From Rubrivivax sp. (GTDB lineage Bacteria; Pseudomonadota; Gammaproteobacteria; Burkholderiales; Burkholderiaceae_C): DNA of 64,000 nucleotides. The DNA is taken from positions 1 to 64,000 of the forward strand of contig JAURZM010000016.1 of NCBI GenBank assembly GCA_030653385.1. The letters run 5' to 3'. Positions 1 through 8,975 of this stretch are shown here, piece by piece (the first letter of the stretch is position 1; each line of letters starts with the position of its first letter). Both the position numbers and the translations under genes were made by a program. The notes beneath the pieces are model-generated. The model was given only the letters and a program-made list of their open reading frames with translations, had not been told where the DNA came from and did not search any database.

Positions 1-130
1 CAGCGTGCACGTGCAGGTCTACGCCGAACGCAACCCGGCCAATCTGCAGGTGGTGAAGGTGACCGAAGCCGACCTCACCTACGTGGCCATCGACGGCAAG
101 GGCCAGCCGCGCCCCTTGCCACGCGGCTGA
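1..130 (+). CDS. Acyl-CoA thioesterase, C-terminal end (partial)
   Basis: This is the last 42 codons of a gene that begins before the window; the frame starts at base 2 and stops at TGA 128-130. The fragment contains VTEADLTYVAID followed by GKGQPRPLP. That ending is typical of hot-dog-fold acyl-CoA thioesterases of the YciA type, which hydrolyse acyl-CoA to free acid and CoA in the cytoplasm. The catalytic part of the fold lies outside the window, so the call rests on the C-terminal strand alone. It lies 56 nt before the aminotransferase gene on the same strand. Confidence 0.6.
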   Translation, partial: SVHVQVYAERNPANLQVVKVTEADLTYVAIDGKGQPRPLPRG

Positions 131-186
131 AAGCCGCCGACGCTTGCAACCACCGACCGCAGCCCGCAGACCGCAAGGAGCCCCGC

Positions 187-1509
187 ATGAGCCACGTTTT
201 CCACCGTCACTTGCGCCAGACCTACCCCGTGGCCGTGGCCGGTGACGGCCCCTACCTGGTCGACGACAGCGGCCGGCGTTACCTGGATGGCTCAGGCGGC
301 GCCGCGGTGTCGTGCCTGGGCCACGGCCACCCGGCCATCGTGGCCGCGGTGAGTGAACAGGTGGCGGCGCTGGAATACGCCCACACCTCTTTCATGAGCA
401 GCCAGCCGGCCGAAACACTGGCCGACGACCTGGTGCAGCATGCACCTGCGGGCCTGTCCAGCGTCTACTTCGTCAGCGGCGGCAGCGAAGGTGTCGAAGC
501 AGCGCTGAAGATGGCCGTGCAGTACCACAGCGAATGTGGCCGGCCCGGCAAGAACCGCATCGTTGCGCGCTGGCAGAGTTACCACGGCAACACGCTGGGT
601 GCGCTGTCGGCCGGGGGCAACCGCTGGCGGCGTGCGCAGTTTCCTTCGTTGCTGCTGGAGCAGATCACGCACATCGACGAATGTGCGCCCTACCGCGGCC
701 AGCGCGTGGGCGAAACACCCGAGCAGCATGGCCTGCGCACGGCCGACCTGCTGGAAGCCGAGATCCAGCGCCTGGGCCCCGACAACGTGGCCGCCTTCAT
801 CGCCGAACCGGTGGTGGGGGCAACGATGGGCGCGGTCGCGGCATCACCAGGGTACTTCAAGCGGGTGCGCGAGATCTGCGACCAACACGGTGTGCTGCTG
901 ATCCTGGACGAGGTGATGTGTGGCATGGGCCGCACCGGCACGCTGCACGCCTGCGAACAGGAGGGCGTGGTGCCCGATTTGCTGGTGGTGGCCAAGGGCC
1001 TGGGCGCAGGCTACCAAGCGATCGGCGCGGTGCTGGTGCAGCAGCGCATCGTCGACGCCATCCGGCAGGGCAGCGGCTTTTTCCAGCACGGCCACACCTA
1101 CCTGGGTCACCCGGTGGCCTGCGCAGCGGCGCTGGCGGTGCAGCGCGAGATCCGCCCGCTGCTGCCGCAGGTGCGGCTGCTGGGCGAGCGCCTGCACATG
1201 CTGCTGCACGACCGCCTGGGCCAGCACCCGAACGTGGGCGACATCCGCGGCCGCGGCCTGTTCCGCGCCATCGAACTGGTGGCCAACCGCGACACCAAGG
1301 CCGCGCTGCCGCCGGCCGATCGGGTGCATGCCCGCATCAAACACGCGGCCTTTGAACGGGGCCTGCTGTGTTACCCCATGGGGGGCACGGTGGACGGCGC
1401 TCAGGGTGATCACGTCTTGCTCGCGCCGCCTTTCATCTGCAGCATCGGCCACCTCGAAGAGCTCGTGGACAAGCTGAGCGCCGCCGTGCAAGAAGTGCTG
1501 CCGGCTTGA
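187..1509 (+). CDS. Class III aminotransferase (aspartate aminotransferase superfamily)
   Basis: A 440-residue PLP-dependent aminotransferase of normal family length. The N-terminal part has the substrate-entry signature ([15 protein letters not shown]). The middle has the cofactor-binding [12 protein letters not shown] segment. [14 protein letters not shown] carries the PLP-ring aspartate, and [10 protein letters not shown] carries the Schiff-base lysine, near residue 270. The family transfers an amino group between an omega- or alpha-amino compound and a keto acid; the substrate cannot be read from sequence. The start ATG is preceded by AAGGAG at 175-180. The gene lies 47 nt upstream of a TAXI-TRAP transporter, so it may act on the compound that transporter imports (inference). 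Confidence 0.88.
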   Translation: MSHVFHRHLRQTYPVAVAGDGPYLVDDSGRRYLDGSGGAAVSCLGHGHPAIVAAVSEQVAALEYAHTSFMSSQPAETLADDLVQHAPAGLSSVYFVSGGSEGVEAALKMAVQYHSECGRPGKNRIVARWQSYHGNTLGALSAGGNRWRRAQFPSLLLEQITHIDECAPYRGQRVGETPEQHGLRTADLLEAEIQRLGPDNVAAFIAEPVVGATMGAVAASPGYFKRVREICDQHGVLLILDEVMCGMGRTGTLHACEQEGVVPDLLVVAKGLGAGYQAIGAVLVQQRIVDAIRQGSGFFQHGHTYLGHPVACAAALAVQREIRPLLPQVRLLGERLHMLLHDRLGQHPNVGDIRGRGLFRAIELVANRDTKAALPPADRVHARIKHAAFERGLLCYPMGGTVDGAQGDHVLLAPPFICSIGHLEELVDKLSAAVQEVLPA

Positions 1510-1556
1510 ACTACGATGTCTTCTCCCTATCCAGAACCCACAAGCCAGGAGTCACC

Positions 1557-2531
1557 ATGCGCTCGAAGATTTCACTAGCCGCTTCCGCCCTCGCGCTGGC
1601 CTGCGCCGGCTTTGCCGCCCCGCAGGCCGTGGCACAACAGAAGTTCATCACCATCGGCACCGGCGGTGTCACCGGTGTCTACTACGCTGCGGGCGGTGCC
1701 ATCTGTCGCCTGATGAACAAGGACCGCGCCCGCCACGGCATCCGCTGCTCGGTGGAATCCACCGGCGGTTCGGTCTTCAACATCAACACCATCAAGGCCG
1801 GTGAACTGGACTTCGGCGTCACGCAAAGCGATTGGCAGCACCACGCCGCCAACGGCACCAAGGTGTTCGAAAAAGACGGCAAACACGCAGACCTGCGTGC
1901 CGTGTTTTCGGTGCACCCCGAACCCTTCACCGTGCTGGCGCGCAAGGAAGCCAACATCACCGGCGTGGCCGGCCTGAAGGGCAAGCGCGTGAACATCGGC
2001 AACCCCGGTTCCGGCACCCGCGCGTCGATGGAAGAACTGATGACGGCGCAAGGCTGGAAGACCAGCGACTTTTCGCTGGCCGCCGAGCTGAAGGCCGACG
2101 AACACGGCGCCGCGCTGTGCGACAACAAGATCGACGCCTTCTTCTACGGCGTGGGCCACCCCAGCGCCAACATCCAGGACCCGATCACCACCTGCGGCGC
2201 CAAGCTGGTGCCGCTGACCGGCCCGGCCGTGGACAAGCTGGTGGCTGGTGCGCCGTTCTACGCCAAGGTCAACATCCCCGGCGGCCTGTACGCCGGCCAC
2301 GCCAACCCCACGCCCACCTACGGCGTGCTGGCCACCTTCGTGACCAGCGCCAAGGTGCCCGACGCCACCGTGTACGAACTGGTCAAGGCGGTGTTCGAGA
2401 ACTTCGACGAGTTCAAGAAGCTGCACCCGGCCTTCGGCGCGCTGGACCCCAAGGACATGGTCAAAAACGGCAATTCCGCGCCGCTGCACCCGGGCGCCGT
2501 GCGCTACTACAAGGAGAAGGGCTGGTTGTGA
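1557..2531 (+). CDS. TAXI-family TRAP transporter solute-binding protein
   Basis: A 324-residue periplasmic binding protein. The N-terminus is a clear signal peptide ([20 protein letters not shown], cleavage near AVAQQ). It is followed by the TAXI hallmark [20 protein letters not shown] and the later [13 protein letters not shown] segment. TAXI proteins deliver small organic acids or amino acids to a fused TRAP permease; the ligand is unknown here. An upstream in-frame TTG at 1506 overlaps the aminotransferase stop, but the ATG at 1557 has AGGAG at 1547-1551 and gives a clean signal peptide, so it is preferred. The permease is the next gene. Confidence 0.9.
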   Translation: MRSKISLAASALALACAGFAAPQAVAQQKFITIGTGGVTGVYYAAGGAICRLMNKDRARHGIRCSVESTGGSVFNINTIKAGELDFGVTQSDWQHHAANGTKVFEKDGKHADLRAVFSVHPEPFTVLARKEANITGVAGLKGKRVNIGNPGSGTRASMEELMTAQGWKTSDFSLAAELKADEHGAALCDNKIDAFFYGVGHPSANIQDPITTCGAKLVPLTGPAVDKLVAGAPFYAKVNIPGGLYAGHANPTPTYGVLATFVTSAKVPDATVYELVKAVFENFDEFKKLHPAFGALDPKDMVKNGNSAPLHPGAVRYYKEKGWL

Positions 2532-2586
2532 CCGGGTCTTCCGGGGCCGGGAAACTGGCCCGACCCTTGCATCGCTGACACCACGT

Positions 2587-2612
2587 CAGGCCCCACCCGG
2601 GGCCTGCTTTTG
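2587..2612 (+). terminator. Hairpin with short T-run between TAXI binding protein and permease
   Basis: An 8-bp GC-rich stem (CAGGCCCC at 2587-2594 against GGGGCCTG at 2599-2606, loop ACCC) is followed by CTTTTG. It lies 55 nt after the binding-protein stop and 31 nt before the permease ATG. It has the shape of a weak intrinsic terminator. In this position it would reduce read-through, so that more binding protein than permease is made. Confidence 0.6.
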
Positions 2613-2642
2613 TTTGAAGACCCCGCCCGGAGTGCGTGCCCC

Positions 2643-5243
2643 ATGACAACACCGCCCAACACGGCCGCCGCAGCGCCTGAAATCGACGTCAACCAGCTGG
2701 CCGCCGACAACGACACCGGGGGCCGCAACCCGGGCCCTCTGGTGGCCAAGCTGATGCTGGGCCTGTGCCTGGCCTGGAGCCTGTTCCAGCTGTGGATTGC
2801 GTCGCCGCTGCCGTTTGCGCTGGGCGTGGGGGTGTTCAACGACACGCAGTCGCGGTCGCTGCACCTGGCCTTTGCGGTGTTTTTGGCCTACCTGGCCTAC
2901 CCGGCCTTCAATCGCAGCCCACGCGGCCATGTGCCGGTGCTGGACTGGGTCTTTGCGCTGGTGGGCGCCTTCTGCGCGGCCTATCTGTTTGTGTTCTACC
3001 GCGAACTGGCCACTCGGCCCGGCCAACCCACCACCACCGACCTGACGGTGGCCGCCGTCGGCGTCGTGCTGCTGCTGGAAGCCACGCGGCGCGCGCTGGG
3101 CCTGCCGATGGTGATCGTGGCCATCGTCTTCCTGGGCTACACCTTCTTCGGGCCCTACATGCCCGACATGATTGCGCACAAGGGTGCGTCGCTGTCCCGC
3201 GCGATGTCGCACCAGTGGCTCACCACCGAAGGGGTGTTCGGCGTGGCGCTGGGTGTGTCCAGCGGCTTCATCTTCCTGTTCGTGCTGTTCGGCAGCCTGC
3301 TCGACCGCGCTGGCGCCGGCAACTACTTCATCAAGAGCGCCTTTGCGTTGCTGGGCCACATGCGCGGTGGGCCGGCCAAGGCGGCGGTGGTGTCGTCGGC
3401 CGCCACCGGCATCATCAGCGGCAGCTCGATCGCCAATGTGGTGACCACCGGCACCTTCACCATTCCGCTGATGAAACGTGTCGGCTACCGGCCCGACCAG
3501 GCCGGCGCGGTGGAAGTGTCGTCGTCGGTCAACGGCCAGATCATGCCGCCGGTGATGGGCGCGGCGGCTTTCCTGATGGTCGAGTACGTGGGCATCCCCT
3601 ACGTCGAGGTCATGAAACACGCCTTCCTGCCGGCGGTCATTTCCTACATCGCCCTCTTCTACATCGTGCACCTGGAAGCGCTGAAGGCCGACCTGAAGGG
3701 CCTGCCCCGGCGCAGCCAGGCCACGGGCTTTCAGCGGCTGCTGTCGCTGGCCACCACGGTGGCCGGGCTGCTGGTGCTGTCGGGCATCGTCTACTACGGC
3801 ATCGGCTGGGTGAAGGGGGCGCTGGGCAATGCCGCCTTCCCGGTCATCGGCCTGGGGCTGCTGTGTGCCTACGTGGGCCTGATGTGGGTGGGTTCGCGCC
3901 AGCCGGTGCTGAAGCTGGACGACCCCAATGCACCGGTTTTCGAACTGCCCGAAACCGCGCCCACGCTGCTGTCGGGCCTGCATTACCTGCTCAGCGTGGT
4001 GGTGCTGATCTGGTGCCTGATGGTCGAGCAGATGTCACCCGCGCTGTCGGCCTTCTGGGCCACGGTGTTCATGATCTTCGTGATGCTCACGCAAAGGCCG
4101 CTGACGGTGCTGCTGCGCGGCGAAGGCACGCTGGGCGCGGCCACGCTGGCCGGCTTCAAGGACCTGGTGGCTGGCCTCGAAGCGGGTGCCCGCAACATGA
4201 TCGGCATCGGCGTGGCCACGGCCGCGGCCGGCATCATCGTGGGCACGGTGTCACTCACCGGCATCGGCCTGGTGATGACCGAGGTGGTGGAACTGCTGTC
4301 GGGTGGCAACCTGATGCTGATGCTGGTGCTGGTGGCGACCATCAGCCTGATCCTGGGCATGGGGCTGCCGACCACGGCCAACTACATCGTCGTGTCCACG
4401 CTGATGGCGCCGGTGGTGGTGGAACTGGGCGCACAGAGCGGCCTGCTGGTGCCGCTGATTGCGGTGCACCTGTTTGTCTTCTACTTCGGCCTGATGGCCG
4501 ACGTGACCCCCCCGGTGGGGCTGGCTTCGTTTGCAGCCGCGGCCATTGCACGTGCCGACCCCATCAAGACCGGTGTCACGGCTTTCTACTACAGCATGCG
4601 CACGGCCATCCTGCCCTTCCTGTTCATCTTCAACACGCAGTTGCTGATGATCGGCATTGCCAGCATCTGGCATCTGGCGCTGACGGTGGTGATCTCCGTG
4701 GTGGCCATGCTGGTGTTTGCAGCCGCCACGCAGGGCTGGTTCTTTGCGCGTTCACGCTGGTACGAAACGGTGGCGCTGCTGCTGGTCACCTTCACGCTCT
4801 TCCGCCCCGGTTTCTGGTGGGACATGGTCTACGCGCCTTATGCCAACGCACCGCCGGCCGAGTTCATGAAGCTGGTGGAAGAAGCCAAGCCCGGTGAACG
4901 CAAGCGCATCTGGATCGAAGGCCAGAACATGGACGGCAAGGACATCCGCAAGGGGGTGCTGCTGCCGCTGGGCGACGCCGGGCCGGCACGAGAACGGCTG
5001 CGGCGCATCGGCGTCACCGTGGTGCCGCTGGGTGGCGACATGCAGATCGCGCAGGTGCAGTTCGGTTCGCAGGCCGAAAAGCTGGGCCTGGAACAGGGCT
5101 TCAAGATCGCCGGCATCGAACTGCCCGCGGACCGGCCGGTCAAGGAATGGATGTTCGTACCCGCGCTGGTGCTGCTGGGCCTGGTGGTGATGCTGCAGGT
5201 GCGGCGGCGGCCTGCAGCCAGCGGCGCACCCGCGCCGGCCTGA
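2643..5243 (+). CDS. TRAP transporter fused permease (DctQM-type, TAXI family, DUF3394 C-terminus)
   Basis: An 866-residue integral inner-membrane protein that carries the small (DctQ) and large (DctM) TRAP permease subunits in one chain. Many hydrophobic segments run from about residue 30 to 690. The DctM core is recognisable in GIISGSSIANVVTTGTF and VNGQIMPPVMGAAAF. The last ~150 residues, after two membrane segments, form a soluble PDZ-like part (VQFGSQAEKLGLEQGF) and a final membrane helix, as in DUF3394-tailed TAXI permeases. Transport is sodium- or proton-coupled in this family. The upstream in-frame TTG at 2610 lies at the foot of the hairpin, so the ATG at 2643 is taken as the start. 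Confidence 0.9.
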   Translation: MTTPPNTAAAAPEIDVNQLAADNDTGGRNPGPLVAKLMLGLCLAWSLFQLWIASPLPFALGVGVFNDTQSRSLHLAFAVFLAYLAYPAFNRSPRGHVPVLDWVFALVGAFCAAYLFVFYRELATRPGQPTTTDLTVAAVGVVLLLEATRRALGLPMVIVAIVFLGYTFFGPYMPDMIAHKGASLSRAMSHQWLTTEGVFGVALGVSSGFIFLFVLFGSLLDRAGAGNYFIKSAFALLGHMRGGPAKAAVVSSAATGIISGSSIANVVTTGTFTIPLMKRVGYRPDQAGAVEVSSSVNGQIMPPVMGAAAFLMVEYVGIPYVEVMKHAFLPAVISYIALFYIVHLEALKADLKGLPRRSQATGFQRLLSLATTVAGLLVLSGIVYYGIGWVKGALGNAAFPVIGLGLLCAYVGLMWVGSRQPVLKLDDPNAPVFELPETAPTLLSGLHYLLSVVVLIWCLMVEQMSPALSAFWATVFMIFVMLTQRPLTVLLRGEGTLGAATLAGFKDLVAGLEAGARNMIGIGVATAAAGIIVGTVSLTGIGLVMTEVVELLSGGNLMLMLVLVATISLILGMGLPTTANYIVVSTLMAPVVVELGAQSGLLVPLIAVHLFVFYFGLMADVTPPVGLASFAAAAIARADPIKTGVTAFYYSMRTAILPFLFIFNTQLLMIGIASIWHLALTVVISVVAMLVFAAATQGWFFARSRWYETVALLLVTFTLFRPGFWWDMVYAPYANAPPAEFMKLVEEAKPGERKRIWIEGQNMDGKDIRKGVLLPLGDAGPARERLRRIGVTVVPLGGDMQIAQVQFGSQAEKLGLEQGFKIAGIELPADRPVKEWMFVPALVLLGLVVMLQVRRRPAASGAPAPA

Positions 5244-5277
5244 ATGTCAGCCGGCGAACGTCACCTGGCGAAGGACT

Positions 5278-6114
5278 TCAGTCGACGAAGAAGTCGGGGA
5301 TGAAGTTTTTCGTGCCCGGCGTCACCGCGTACTTGTCCAGGTCGGTCACGCCGTGCTTGGCCAGCAATTCATCGTCGATGAAGAAGTTGCCGGTGGTGGT
5401 CTTCGAATCACTGGTCAGGATGAACCAGGCCGCGTCGGCCAGTATCTCGGGCTGACGGCACAGCTTCAGGTCCACACCCGGAATCATCTGCATGGCGGCG
5501 GTGGCGATGGCCGTGCGCGGCCACAGGCTGTTGACCGCGATGCCGTGCGGGCGGAATTCACCGGCGTTGCCCAGCGTGCATTCGCTCATGCCGTACTTGG
5601 CCATGGTGTAGGCCACGTGGCCCTTGAACCAATGTTCCTTCATCGACAGCGGCGGGCTCATGTTCAGCACATGCGGGTTGCGGCCGGCCTTCGCGCTCTT
5701 GATCAGTTCGGGCAGGCACGCTTGGGTGCAGGCAAACGTGCCGCGCACGTTGACGCCGAACATCAGGTCGAAGCGTTTCATCGGCGTCATCGGTGTCGGC
5801 GTCAGGCTGATGGCGCTGGCGTTGTTGACCAGGATGTCGATGCCACCAAACCGGTCGACCGCGGCCGCCACCGCCGCGGCCACGGCGTTGTCGTCGCGGA
5901 TGTCGGTCTGCACCGCCAGCGCCTGGCCACCGGCCGCTTCCACCTCGGCCACTGCGCTGCCCAGCGTGCCCGGCAGCTTGGGGTTGGGCTCCACGGTCTT
6001 GGCCAGCAGCACCAGGTTGGCACCGTCGGCGGCGGCGCGTTTGGCAATGGCCAGGCCGATGCCACGGCTGGCGCCGGTGATGAGGATGGTCTTGCCTTGC
6101 AACGTGGTGCTCAT
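5278..6114 (-). CDS. SDR-family NAD(P)-dependent oxidoreductase
   Basis: A 278-residue short-chain dehydrogenase. GASRGIG near residue 15 is the nucleotide-binding turn, NNAS is the structural motif, and YTMAK holds the catalytic Tyr-x3-Lys. After the Rossmann core, the sequence (HWFKGHVAYTMAKYGMSEC and the C-terminal TTTGNFFIDDE) resembles the HSDL2-like branch that occurs with acyl-CoA metabolism. It reduces or oxidises a hydroxyl/keto group; the substrate is unknown. It is the last gene of the fatty-acid operon, 4 nt after the SGNH hydrolase stop, and converges on the TRAP permease. Confidence 0.85.
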   Translation of the reverse strand: MSTTLQGKTILITGASRGIGLAIAKRAAADGANLVLLAKTVEPNPKLPGTLGSAVAEVEAAGGQALAVQTDIRDDNAVAAAVAAAVDRFGGIDILVNNASAISLTPTPMTPMKRFDLMFGVNVRGTFACTQACLPELIKSAKAGRNPHVLNMSPPLSMKEHWFKGHVAYTMAKYGMSECTLGNAGEFRPHGIAVNSLWPRTAIATAAMQMIPGVDLKLCRQPEILADAAWFILTSDSKTTTGNFFIDDELLAKHGVTDLDKYAVTPGTKNFIPDFFVD

Positions 6115-6118
6115 GGTG

Positions 6119-6844
6119 TCAGCTCAAGTGGAGATCGGGCCACACGTGGGTGGCGATGTGCTGCGCGATGGCGTTGGCGCAGTAGCGGTAGACCGGCTCG
6201 CCGGGGTGGAAACCGTCGCTGGCCATGACGCCGCGGTTGAGCGGCATTTCCATGTCCACGCAACTCACGTCGCGGCGCGTGGCGGCCCAGGCACACAGGG
6301 CCTGGTTGTGGCGCCGTGCGTCGGCACCAGCCACCCAGCGCAAGGGCTGCGGCAAGCCCGGAAAGTGGTGCACCGGCGGCAGCGGCGCAAACACCACGTG
6401 GTGCACACCCTGGCCGTTGCGCAGCCAGTTGGCCAGGGCTTCGCGCGCGGCCACGGCGCGGTGCGAAGGAATCTGGTCGACGACGTCGTTGACACCCGTC
6501 ACCACCACCGCCAGGTCGGCCGGGGCATGGCCTTCGTCGCGCAACAGCGCCAGCGTCTGCGCGGTGGTCAGGCCCGAGCGCGCGCGCAGTTGCCAGGCCA
6601 CACGCGCACCGGCCGCGTCGGCCAGCGCCTTGGCCAGGCGCTGCGCCAGCGCATCGCGCTGCTGGTGCACACCGACACCGGCCGCCGAAGAATCACCGGC
6701 AATCAGCAGCCGCAGCGGCGTGCCACGACCGGCCACACCGTGCCGCTGGCCCTCGGGTTCAGGCAGGCGCGGCAGCCGTGCGCGCGTGGCGATGGCCTGT
6801 GCCACGAGCACGGGGCTGAGCATCAGCTTGGCGGTCAAAGACAT
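6119..6844 (-). CDS. SGNH/GDSL-type hydrolase
   Basis: A 241-residue esterase/lipase-fold protein. IAGDSSAAG contains the nucleophile serine in the GDS block. GVNDV is the block III/oxyanion region, and SDGFHPG supplies the Asp-x2-His pair. The N-terminal ~25 residues are mildly hydrophobic, but no convincing cleavage site is seen. SGNH hydrolases cleave ester or thioester bonds. Its place between enoyl-CoA hydratase and SDR genes suggests an acyl-ester or acyl-thioester substrate (inference). An in-frame GTG at 6856 is an alternative start. Confidence 0.8.
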   Translation of the reverse strand: MSLTAKLMLSPVLVAQAIATRARLPRLPEPEGQRHGVAGRGTPLRLLIAGDSSAAGVGVHQQRDALAQRLAKALADAAGARVAWQLRARSGLTTAQTLALLRDEGHAPADLAVVVTGVNDVVDQIPSHRAVAAREALANWLRNGQGVHHVVFAPLPPVHHFPGLPQPLRWVAGADARRHNQALCAWAATRRDVSCVDMEMPLNRGVMASDGFHPGEPVYRYCANAIAQHIATHVWPDLHLS

Positions 6845-6862
6845 GGAGCCGGCCACCCGCGC

Positions 6863-7636
6863 TCAGAACTGACTGAAGTCGGGCTTGCGCTTCTGGAAAA
6901 AGGCCTGGAAGGCTTCCATCGCCTCGGGGCTCTTCAGCCGCTTCGCAAACAACGCACCTTCGGTGGCGATGGTCTTCAGCAGTTCTTCCTGCTGCGGGCC
7001 GCGCATCAGCTGTTTGGCTTCACGCACCGCGCCCGGTGGCAGTGCATTGAAACGCTCGGCCATGCGGCGAGCGTGGTTCACCACCTCGCTGGCCGGCAGC
7101 ACGGCGTTCGCAATGCCACATTCCACCGCCTGCTCGGGTGTGAAGGGGTCGCCCATCAAGAGCTTTTCGGCCGCACGGCGGTGGCCCATCAACTGCGGCA
7201 CCAGCAGGCTCGACCCAAACTCGGGCACCAGGCCCAGCGCGACGAAAGGCATCGCCAGGCGCGCTTCGTCGGACACGTAGACGAAGTCGCAGTGCAGCAG
7301 CATCGTGGTGCCGATGCCGATGGCTGCACCCGTGACAGCGGCGACCACCGGCTTGTCGCACTCCATCAACGCGCGCATGAACAGGAACACCGGCGAGTTC
7401 ATCGCTTCGCTGCCCTGGCCCGGCGCGCGGGTCATGAAGTCTTCGATGTCATTGCCGCTGGTGAAGACACCCGGCTGGCCGGTGATCAGCACCGCGCGCA
7501 CGGCCTTGTCGGCCTTGGCCGCATGCAGCGCGTCGCTCATGGCCTGGTACATGGCCACGGTGAGTGCGTTTTTCTTCTCCGGCCGCGCGATCTCGATCGT
7601 GCAGACACCGTTCAGGGTGGCGGTCTTGATGCTCAT
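6863..7636 (-). CDS. Enoyl-CoA hydratase/isomerase family protein
   Basis: A 257-residue crotonase-fold protein. The conserved acyl-CoA pocket is visible in VFTSGNDIEDFM and in VAAVTGAAIGIGTTMLLHCD, which forms the oxyanion hole. Members hydrate trans-2-enoyl-CoA or shift its double bond during beta-oxidation. In place of the classical glutamate pair there is FVALGLVPEFGSS, so isomerase or hydratase activity cannot be separated. The ATG at 7636 is chosen over an in-frame TTG at 7654 because AAAGG lies in front of it. The thiolase ends 125 nt upstream, with a repeat hairpin in the gap. Confidence 0.87.
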   Translation of the reverse strand: MSIKTATLNGVCTIEIARPEKKNALTVAMYQAMSDALHAAKADKAVRAVLITGQPGVFTSGNDIEDFMTRAPGQGSEAMNSPVFLFMRALMECDKPVVAAVTGAAIGIGTTMLLHCDFVYVSDEARLAMPFVALGLVPEFGSSLLVPQLMGHRRAAEKLLMGDPFTPEQAVECGIANAVLPASEVVNHARRMAERFNALPPGAVREAKQLMRGPQQEELLKTIATEGALFAKRLKSPEAMEAFQAFFQKRKPDFSQF

Positions 7637-7712
7637 GGGACGTGGACCTTTCAACGACAGCGGTGAATCAGATCAAGGTTCAGCGCGGAACCGGCTTTGC
7701 CGGGCCGCTGCT

Positions 7713-7762
7713 GAAGCCCCCTTGGGGGGTGGCGAAGGCGCGCAGCGACAAGCCTGGGGGCT
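7713..7762. repeat. Intergenic G/C-hairpin repeat, copy 1
   Basis: An element with a CCCCC-TT-GGGGG stem (7717-7728), a GCGA-containing middle and a closing TGGGGGCT. It abuts the thiolase stop codon. A clearly related copy in inverted orientation lies at 61268-61309. Similar short dispersed elements are common between genes in Comamonadaceae-like genomes. It may end or stabilise the thiolase transcript. Confidence 0.5.
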
Positions 7763-8961
7763 CACACCCGTTCCAGAATGCCGGCGGCGCCTTGGCCCAT
7801 GCCGACGCACATCGTCACCATGCCGTACTTCAGCTGCTGGCGATGCAAGGCATGCACGACCGTCGCCGCGCGGATGGCGCCGGTGGCACCCAGCGGGTGG
7901 CCCAGCGCAATCGCGCCACCCATCGGGTTCACACGCTCGGGGTTCAGGCCCACGGTGCGCATCACGGCCAGGGCCTGTGCGGCGAAGGCTTCGTTCAGCT
8001 CGATCCAGCCGATGTCGTCAAGGCTCAGGCCGGCGTACTTCAGCGCCGCGGGGATGGCTTCGATCGGGCCGATGCCCATGATCTCGGGCGCCACACCCCG
8101 CGCGGCGTAGCTCACGAAGCGGGCCAGCGGTTTCAAGTCGTAGCGTTTGATCGCAGTTTCGCTGGCCAGGATCAGCGCGCCCGCGCCGTCGCTGGTCTGG
8201 CTGCTGTTGCCGGCGGTGACGCTGCCCTTGGCCGAAAACACCGGGCGCAGCTTGGCCAGGCCTTCGAGCGAGGTGTCGGGCCGTGCACCTTCGTCCAGGT
8301 TCACGGTGCGTGTCTTCACGCTGGTGCCGCCGCTGGCCAGGTCGGGGTAGCGGTCGACCACGTCGATGGGCGTCATCTCGGCACCGAAGTGGCCGGCAGC
8401 CATGGCCGCCAGCGCCTTCTGGTGCGAAGACAGCGCAAAGTTGTCCTGGTCTTCGCGGCTCACCTTCCACTGCGTGGCCACCTTCTCGGCGGTCAAACCC
8501 ATGCCGTAGGCGATGCCGACGTTTTCGTCGCGCGCAAACACCTCGGGGTTGAAGGACGGCTTGTTGCCGCCCATCGGCACCATGCTCATGCTTTCTGCGC
8601 CGCCGGCAATCATCACGTCGGCTTCACCGACACGGATGCGGTCGGCCGCCATCTGCAGGGCGGTCAGGCCGCTGGCGCAGAAGCGGTTCACGGTGACCCC
8701 GCCCACGCTGTGCGGCAGGCCGGCCAGCACCATGGCCACACGTGCCATGTTCATGCCCTGCTCACCTTCGGGAAAGCTGCAGCCGATGATGGCGTCTTCG
8801 ATGGCCTTGGGGTCCAGGCTGGGCACCTGCGCCAGCGCACTGCGCACGGCAGCCACCAGCAGATCGTCGGGCCGCATGTTGCGGAACATGCCGCGGCCGC
8901 TTCGCCCGATGGGCGTGCGCGTGGCGGCGACGATGTAGGCGTCTTGAACTTGTTTGCTCAT
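7762..8961 (-). CDS. fadA: Acetyl-CoA C-acyltransferase (3-ketoacyl-CoA thiolase)
   Basis: A 399-residue thiolase of full family length. Cys95 in VNRFCASGL is the acyl-accepting nucleophile. NEAFAAQAL, GHPLGATG (catalytic His) and MCVGMGQGAA (second catalytic Cys) complete the active site. It cleaves 3-ketoacyl-CoA with CoA to give acetyl-CoA and a shortened acyl-CoA, the last step of beta-oxidation. It starts 14 nt after the FadN-like gene stops, and the two enzymes would work in sequence. The symbol is given by function; it is not an E. coli FadA orthologue in the strict sense. Confidence 0.92.
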   Translation of the reverse strand: MSKQVQDAYIVAATRTPIGRSGRGMFRNMRPDDLLVAAVRSALAQVPSLDPKAIEDAIIGCSFPEGEQGMNMARVAMVLAGLPHSVGGVTVNRFCASGLTALQMAADRIRVGEADVMIAGGAESMSMVPMGGNKPSFNPEVFARDENVGIAYGMGLTAEKVATQWKVSREDQDNFALSSHQKALAAMAAGHFGAEMTPIDVVDRYPDLASGGTSVKTRTVNLDEGARPDTSLEGLAKLRPVFSAKGSVTAGNSSQTSDGAGALILASETAIKRYDLKPLARFVSYAARGVAPEIMGIGPIEAIPAALKYAGLSLDDIGWIELNEAFAAQALAVMRTVGLNPERVNPMGGAIALGHPLGATGAIRAATVVHALHRQQLKYGMVTMCVGMGQGAAGILERV

Positions 8962-8975
8962 GGTCGTTGTCCTGA

